This document shows positions 5,881-6,795 of a DNA stretch of 6,795 bases, one piece after another. The stretch lies in assembly GCA_049317725.1 (NCBI GenBank), contig JBMOHS010000201.1, forward strand, positions 1 to 6,795, in the 5' to 3' direction. This DNA comes from CAIOZW01 sp049317725 (GTDB lineage: Bacteria > Acidobacteriota > Blastocatellia > RBC074). The position numbers were made by a program, and so were the translations under genes. Positions within the stretch are counted from its first letter, which is position 1. Every line of letters starts with the position of its first letter. Below the pieces are notes generated by a model. It was not told the origin of the DNA and ran no database searches. It was given only the letters and a program-made list of their open reading frames with translations.

Positions 5881-6423
5881 CTACTTCTTCTTCAGCATGC
5901 TGCACGCCTGGAAAGCCGCCGTGGGGTTGATGGCGGAGTTGCCGACTTCGACGTGTTGAAGGCGGCCCTCTTTATCGACCACGAAGGTGGCGCGCATTCC
6001 AAACCCCTGCGCCTCATTGAAGATTCCGTACTCCTGAACGACAGTCCGCTTGAAGTCGCTGAGGAGAGGGAATGTCACGCCCAAGTCCTGGGCAAACCGG
6101 CGATTGGCCGGAACACTATCGACACTGACACCGAAGACCTGCGTCTCCGCTTCTGCGAATTTGGCGAGATCAGCCTGATACGCCTGCATTTCGCGCGTTC
6201 AGCCACCGGTAAAGGCGAGAACGTAGAAGGCGAGGACGACATTCTTCTGCCCCCGGAAATCGCTCAACCGATAGGTCTTGCCATCGGTAGCAGGGAGCGT
6301 GAAGTCTGGCGCCAGGTCTCCGACCTTCAGCTTGGCGGCCGCTGGTGCCGCGGGAGTTTGTGCCAGTGCGGCGGCACTCCCAAGGACCAGCAAGAGGGCA
6401 ATCGAACCGAGGTATTTGCGCAT
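5881..6423 (-). CDS. Exported selenocysteine-containing peroxiredoxin (AhpC/TSA family)
   Basis: One 180-residue protein results if the TGA at 6199-6201 is read as selenocysteine. It would reduce peroxides in the periplasm. Residues 1-21 form a signal peptide: MRK, a hydrophobic core, then A-L-A before Q22. The thioredoxin fold follows: KVGDLAPDFTLP near 33-44, the active-site strand VVLAFYVLAFTGG-U-TRE with U75 at the peroxidatic Cys position, VFGVSVDS near 96-103, and GMRATFVVDKEG with the usual active-site Arg (R144). The only ordinary cysteine is C174 in FQACSMLKKK, a possible resolving residue. The Pro of the family motif PxxxTxxC is Val here. The start is the ATG at 6421-6423, with GGAGG 7 nt upstream; a TTG two codons earlier is possible. 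Read conventionally the gene would split into a 74-residue stub and an internal-Met fragment. A nonsense mutation or sequencing error is the alternative; the intact frame and SECIS-like hairpin argue against it. Confidence 0.88.
6157..6192 (-). promoter_or_regulatory. Bacterial SECIS-like stem-loop after the in-frame UGA
   Basis: Counting from the base after UGA, GGCG (nt 15-18) pairs with CGCC (33-36), and AUCA (20-23) pairs with UGAU (27-30). The apical loop GGC lies at nt 24-26, with U opposite CU as a small internal loop. GAA (7-9) can pair with UUC (40-42) below. A short upper stem, a small loop starting with G, and a position 16-37 nt after UGA fit the published bacterial SECIS consensus recognised by SelB. 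The element lies inside the coding sequence, as in bacteria generally. Confidence 0.72.
6199..6201 (-). other. In-frame UGA, selenocysteine codon
   Basis: The TGA interrupts the peroxiredoxin frame exactly where FTGG-C-T(K/R)E is expected. Translation continues in the same frame on both sides with family-typical sequence, so no frameshift is needed. Confidence 0.85.
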
Positions 6424-6430
6424 GCTCAAT

Positions 6431-6435
6431 CCTCC
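6431..6435 (-). promoter_or_regulatory. Ribosome-binding site of the peroxiredoxin gene
   Basis: GGAGG on the minus strand lies 7 nt before the ATG at 6423. It selects that ATG over the TTG two codons upstream. Confidence 0.8.
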
Positions 6436-6519
6436 GACGTGGATGCCGCTCAGGGGGAGTCTTCCGTGGTTTCAGGGTCGAGACGGGTGGAAGCGGACCA
6501 CCTGGCGGTCGAAGAGGGT

Positions 6520-6546
6520 GGCCCTCCCGGCAGTCGGGAGGGGACC
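6520..6546 (-). promoter_or_regulatory. GC-rich hairpin in the peroxiredoxin leader
   Basis: An 8-bp perfect stem (CCCTCCCG 6522-6529, CGGGAGGG 6535-6542) with a 5-nt loop, extendable by two G-C pairs past a bulge. If the promoter just upstream is real, it lies within the first 30 nt of the peroxiredoxin mRNA. It could instead end transcription of the acylase gene, but no U-tract follows. Confidence 0.35.
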
Positions 6547-6555
6547 CGCGGGCTC

Positions 6556-6584
6556 ATTAGACATCAAGTGTTCCTCGATCGCAA
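6556..6584 (-). promoter_or_regulatory. Candidate peroxiredoxin promoter
   Basis: On the minus strand TTGCGA (6579-6584, four of six), a 17-bp spacer, and TCTAAT (6556-6561, five of six). It lies between the acylase stop and the peroxiredoxin start. The predicted start near 6549 gives a leader of about 125 nt. Confidence 0.5.
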
Positions 6585-6628
6585 CCGTTGAATCGGTGAG
6601 GACGAAGCCGCCAATGGGGGCTTGTGGA

Positions 6629-6795
6629 TCAAGGGGTATAGGCACGCCGGGCCGCCGCGCGAACCTCCGCGGGGTGGAAGAGGACGGGTTTGAACTGGCC
6701 GCTGGCGTAGAGCTGCGCTTGGTCGAGATGATGGGGAGAGGCTGGGTCGGCACTCTGCCCAAAGACGAGCACCGAGCGCGCCCGGACCCGGGGGC
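6629..6795 (-). CDS. Penicillin acylase family protein, C-terminal end only
   Basis: About 55 residues are visible; the 5' end lies beyond the window. The segment VLVFGQSADPASPHHLDQAQ, followed by LYASGQFKPVLFHPAEVRAA, matches the conserved C-terminal block of penicillin-amidase/acyl-homoserine-lactone-acylase Ntn hydrolases (typically GQSG-P-SPHY-DQ-LYA-G-KP). These are usually exported, self-processing amide hydrolases; the catalytic Ser at the start of the beta chain is outside the window, so substrate and activity cannot be judged. It ends with TGA at 6629-6631. A different minus frame across the same stretch (6472-6762) has no family resemblance and was discarded. Confidence 0.8.
   Translation of the reverse strand, partial: PRVRARSVLVFGQSADPASPHHLDQAQLYASGQFKPVLFHPAEVRAAARRAYTP

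Noticed and set aside
5881..6189. Peroxiredoxin fragment starting at the internal Met after the TGA
   Set aside because: It would lack the first strands, the catalytic residue and a ribosome-binding site; it is the distal part of the Sec-containing gene.
5791..6591. 266-codon open frame on the plus strand across the peroxiredoxin
   Set aside because: Antisense of a protein-coding region with clear peroxiredoxin sequence on the minus strand; no domains.

Overview
The window is GC-rich DNA from a Gram-negative-type bacterium that should encode selenocysteine, because one gene needs UGA read through as Sec. The unusual ECF-like sigma factor (a DLYHDI region-2 helix followed by an RRKYPERTRLK segment) resembles paralogues I associate with Acidobacteriota. 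That taxonomic guess is weak: the window holds no rRNA or other marker gene.

Layout, left to right. Positions 1-652 (minus) hold the N-terminal part of a sigma-70-like protein whose 3' end lies outside the window; it continues into a Gly/Glu/Gln-rich low-complexity linker. Just upstream of its likely start are six perfect copies of a 7-bp repeat (675-716) and a 13-bp perfect palindrome (735-747). A strong intrinsic terminator (781-822) closes aceE (850-3573, minus), a full-length homodimeric pyruvate dehydrogenase E1. A 136-bp gap with a candidate promoter and inverted repeat separates aceE from a beta-CASP metallo-beta-lactamase RNA hydrolase (3710-5101, minus). Then comes a 408-bp gap (5102-5509) with predicted promoters on both strands and several RNA-type inverted repeats. 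It leads into a 64-residue single-span membrane protein (5510-5704, plus) with an excellent ribosome-binding site. Converging on that gene is an exported peroxiredoxin (5881-6423, minus). At the right edge is the C-terminus of a penicillin-acylase-type Ntn hydrolase (6629-6795, minus, 5' end outside).

The main result is the peroxiredoxin. Conventional gene calling would give two small ORFs, a secreted stub ending in FTGG and a downstream fragment starting at an internal Met. They are in the same frame, separated only by a TGA at exactly the peroxidatic cysteine position (FTGG-U-TRE). About 12 nt after that TGA is a compact stem-loop with a G-starting triloop, fitting the bacterial SECIS pattern. 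I read this as one 180-residue periplasmic selenoprotein peroxiredoxin with a single ordinary cysteine near its C-terminus, not as a pseudogene.

The genes do not form an obvious pathway. aceE, the RNA hydrolase and the peroxiredoxin each appear to have their own promoter. aceE is not next to genes for E2 or E3 of the pyruvate dehydrogenase complex.
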